A stretch of 6,780 bases of DNA, taken from positions 1 to 6,780 of the forward strand of contig JAAZVO010000144.1 of assembly GCA_018623405.1 (NCBI GenBank). Reading direction: 5' to 3'. The translations under genes and the position numbers were made by a program. The notes below the pieces were generated by a model, which was not told the DNA's origin, searched no databases, and saw only the letters and a list, made by a program, of their open reading frames with translations. The DNA comes from Crocinitomicaceae bacterium. GTDB taxonomy: Bacteria; Bacteroidota; Bacteroidia; Flavobacteriales_G; Salibacteraceae. Of this stretch, positions 5,734 to 6,780 are shown in pieces (position 1 is the stretch's first letter; every line of letters starts with the position of its first letter).

Positions 5734-6510
5734 ATGAAAGTTTTAAAGTCTTTTTTCTCAATAATAAATTACAAAACCTTTTTAATGGCGATACTCTCCG
5801 TGGTTTCGTCTTACTTATGTATTACTTACGAGATAGAAGCACAATTTCCTTTTTACCTAATTAGTATTGCCATAGTTTTTCCGATTGTTTTTAGTATTGA
5901 TAGCGCCTATAAAAGAAGAGAACAGGCTTTACAGTTTTATGCTGATTTAAAAGCACACGCCATTTCATATTATCTAGCCGCCAGAGATTGGGTTGGAGAT
6001 AAAGACCCAAATATTTCACAAAATGTAAAAACTCAGGTTATTGGAATATTCAAAAAAATTAGCGAAAACTTTCTAAAAACAGCTGAAGAAGCTAAAGCAT
6101 CTGAGAAGGATGTATATAAATCTTTTTCGAAATTAGCAAAAGACCTAGAAGACTACAGAAAAATTGGTGTAAGCGGCAGCGAGCTCTCAAGAATGCACCA
6201 ATACGTAAGTAAAATGATGATTAGTTATGGAGTAGTAAGAAACATCTTTTTTTACCGAACCCCGCTAACATTAAGGGCTTACAGTAAAATTTTTATATAC
6301 TCATTTCCTGTTCTGTATGGTCCCTATTCAGCTTATACTTATTTTGATTTTCCTTATCACAACATGGCCTACATCATTGCCATTCTGTACAGCATTATTT
6401 TAGTAAGTTTAGATAACCTACAAGAGCACTTAGAAAACCCTTTTGATCAAGTAGGGGAAGATGATATTCACTTTGAAGTGGAAGAGTTGGAAGATGTTTT
6501 AAACCACTAA
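5734..6510 (+). CDS. Bestrophin-like membrane protein (putative anion channel)
   Basis: A 258-residue protein with a bestrophin-like layout: two N-terminal membrane segments (about 15-32 and 38-57), a long, mostly helical soluble part (about 60-165, including KTAEEAKASEKDVYKSF), then two more membrane segments (about 184-200 and 211-227). Diagnostic features are R-T-P-L-T-L-R-A-Y before the third segment and LDNLQEHLENPFDQ (226-239) after the fourth; the latter matches the bestrophin E-x2-I/L-E-x-P-F-x2-D pattern. A strongly acidic tail follows (GEDDIHFEVEELEDV). Bestrophins are pentameric channels in the cytoplasmic membrane, anion-selective in animals; some bacterial ones pass cations, so ion selectivity is open. 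A promoter with consensus spacing lies just upstream, so it is probably transcribed alone. Proximity to carbonic anhydrase invites, but does not prove, a link to bicarbonate movement. Many relatives are annotated only as hypothetical. Confidence 0.62.
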   Translation: MKVLKSFFSIINYKTFLMAILSVVSSYLCITYEIEAQFPFYLISIAIVFPIVFSIDSAYKRREQALQFYADLKAHAISYYLAARDWVGDKDPNISQNVKTQVIGIFKKISENFLKTAEEAKASEKDVYKSFSKLAKDLEDYRKIGVSGSELSRMHQYVSKMMISYGVVRNIFFYRTPLTLRAYSKIFIYSFPVLYGPYSAYTYFDFPYHNMAYIIAILYSIILVSLDNLQEHLENPFDQVGEDDIHFEVEELEDVLNH

Positions 6511-6529
6511 TTCAAAAAGTCTGTTTGAA
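6511..6529. repeat. Perfect inverted repeat between convergent genes
   Basis: TTCAAA (6511-6516) and TTTGAA (6524-6529) form a 6-base-pair stem with a 7-base loop immediately after the stop of the bestrophin-like gene. It is A+T-rich and weak alone, but together with the next hairpin it could help end transcripts from either side. Confidence 0.3.
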
Positions 6530-6535
6530 GCTGAT

Positions 6536-6560
6536 AGGATGCATTTAGCATTTTTTCTTT
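6536..6560 (+). terminator. Hairpin plus T-tract, likely intrinsic terminator
   Basis: AGGATGC (6536-6542) pairs with GCATTTT (6548-6554) around a 5-base loop: 7 pairs including two G-U. The right arm runs into a T-rich tract that ends at 6560. It lies 26 bases after the stop of the bestrophin-like gene and just before the end of the opposing gene, where a terminator is expected. The stem is modest. Confidence 0.5.
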
Positions 6561-6563
6561 AAA

Positions 6564-6780
6564 TTAATTAAAATCATCCACTAAAGTATCTGTTCCTGAT
6601 TTTTCTTTTCCTTTTTCTTCTAGTATTCTAACCAATTTCCTTAAGTCTTCATCGCAAAGCATATCCACAGAGGGCTTCATTGAATGGGCGGTTATTCCAA
6701 ATGACTCATAGGCTTCTTCTTGCAATGCCAATTCCAACTTTTCTAACAATCCGGGAAGTTGATCCACAAACATTTGAATC
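6564..6780 (-). CDS. Hpt (histidine phosphotransfer) domain protein, C-terminal part (5' end outside window)
   Basis: About 72 codons are visible on the minus strand, and the frame is open through the right edge. An ATG at 6771-6773 is in frame but probably internal, since I-Q precede it and it falls inside the first visible helix. The pattern F-V-D-Q-L-P-G-L-L-E-K-L-E-L-A-L, about ten residues, then ITAHSMKPSVDML, is the Hpt four-helix-bundle signature. The His in A-H-S-M-K-P (codon at 6684-6686) is the phospho-acceptor, and the following Lys-Pro-Ser replaces the more common Lys-Gly-Ser. Hpt proteins relay phosphate between hybrid kinases and response regulators in the cytoplasm. The protein ends soon after the fourth helix with a charged tail, so it is either a small stand-alone Hpt protein or the C-terminal domain of a larger kinase; the window cannot decide. 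It converges on the bestrophin-like gene with a 53-base gap. Confidence 0.75.
   Translation of the reverse strand, partial: IQMFVDQLPGLLEKLELALQEEAYESFGITAHSMKPSVDMLCDEDLRKLVRILEEKGKEKSGTDTLVDDFN

Noticed and set aside
5709..5864. ATG frame of about 51 codons beginning with M-F-D-T-V-I-K
   Set aside because: Most of it overlaps the bestrophin-like gene in another frame, and its ATG lies inside the -7 promoter box, so it would precede the transcript start.
1..6780. Mobile elements, CRISPR arrays, tRNA, rRNA, toxin-antitoxin or phage-defence genes
   Set aside because: No regular repeats, terminal inverted repeats, transposase motifs, tRNA-like cloverleaf or defence-type domains were seen on either strand.

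Overview
The window looks like a piece of a Bacteroidota chromosome, from the Cytophagales or a related or early-branching Flavobacteriales group. The DNA is A+T-rich. Start codons lack clear Shine-Dalgarno sequences. Several starts are preceded at a fixed distance by the Bacteroidota -7 promoter element TAnnTTTG. The gene content also fits: tandem ompH-like genes followed by murI, and a DUF5687-type membrane protein paired with an ABC ATPase. The genus cannot be named from this sequence alone.

Layout: (1) 1-1698 is an envelope cluster: the 3' end of one OmpH/Skp-like periplasmic chaperone gene, a complete second OmpH/Skp-like gene, and the glutamate racemase gene murI, which supplies D-glutamate for peptidoglycan. 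murI has no ATG/GTG/TTG start that would keep its catalytic N-terminus; the best start is an ATA codon at 886. (2) 1699-1809 is a spacer with an imperfect tandem repeat and a promoter-like element. (3) 1810-3977 is a two-gene ABC transporter unit, a polytopic DUF5687-like permease and its ATPase, overlapping by one base. (4) 3978-4236 is a spacer of 259 bases. It holds a G+C-richer island with a possible 32-codon small gene and/or a structured RNA with two mutually exclusive folds. (5) 4237-5079 is menB (menaquinone biosynthesis), of the carboxylate-carrying, bicarbonate-independent type. (6) 5118-5696 is a beta-carbonic anhydrase. (7) 5734-6510 is a bestrophin-like membrane protein with the best promoter match of the window just upstream. 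(8) On the minus strand, 6564-6780 is the 3' part of a small Hpt (histidine phosphotransfer) protein, convergent with the bestrophin-like gene across a terminator-like hairpin.

Most of the window is ordinary core metabolism and envelope biology, all apparently native. No mobile element, CRISPR array, tRNA, rRNA or defence system is visible. The points most worth a second look are the non-canonical murI start, the 4083-4200 island, the regular promoter-to-start spacing, and the placement of a carbonic anhydrase beside a MenB that should not need bicarbonate. A wholly new system is not evident.
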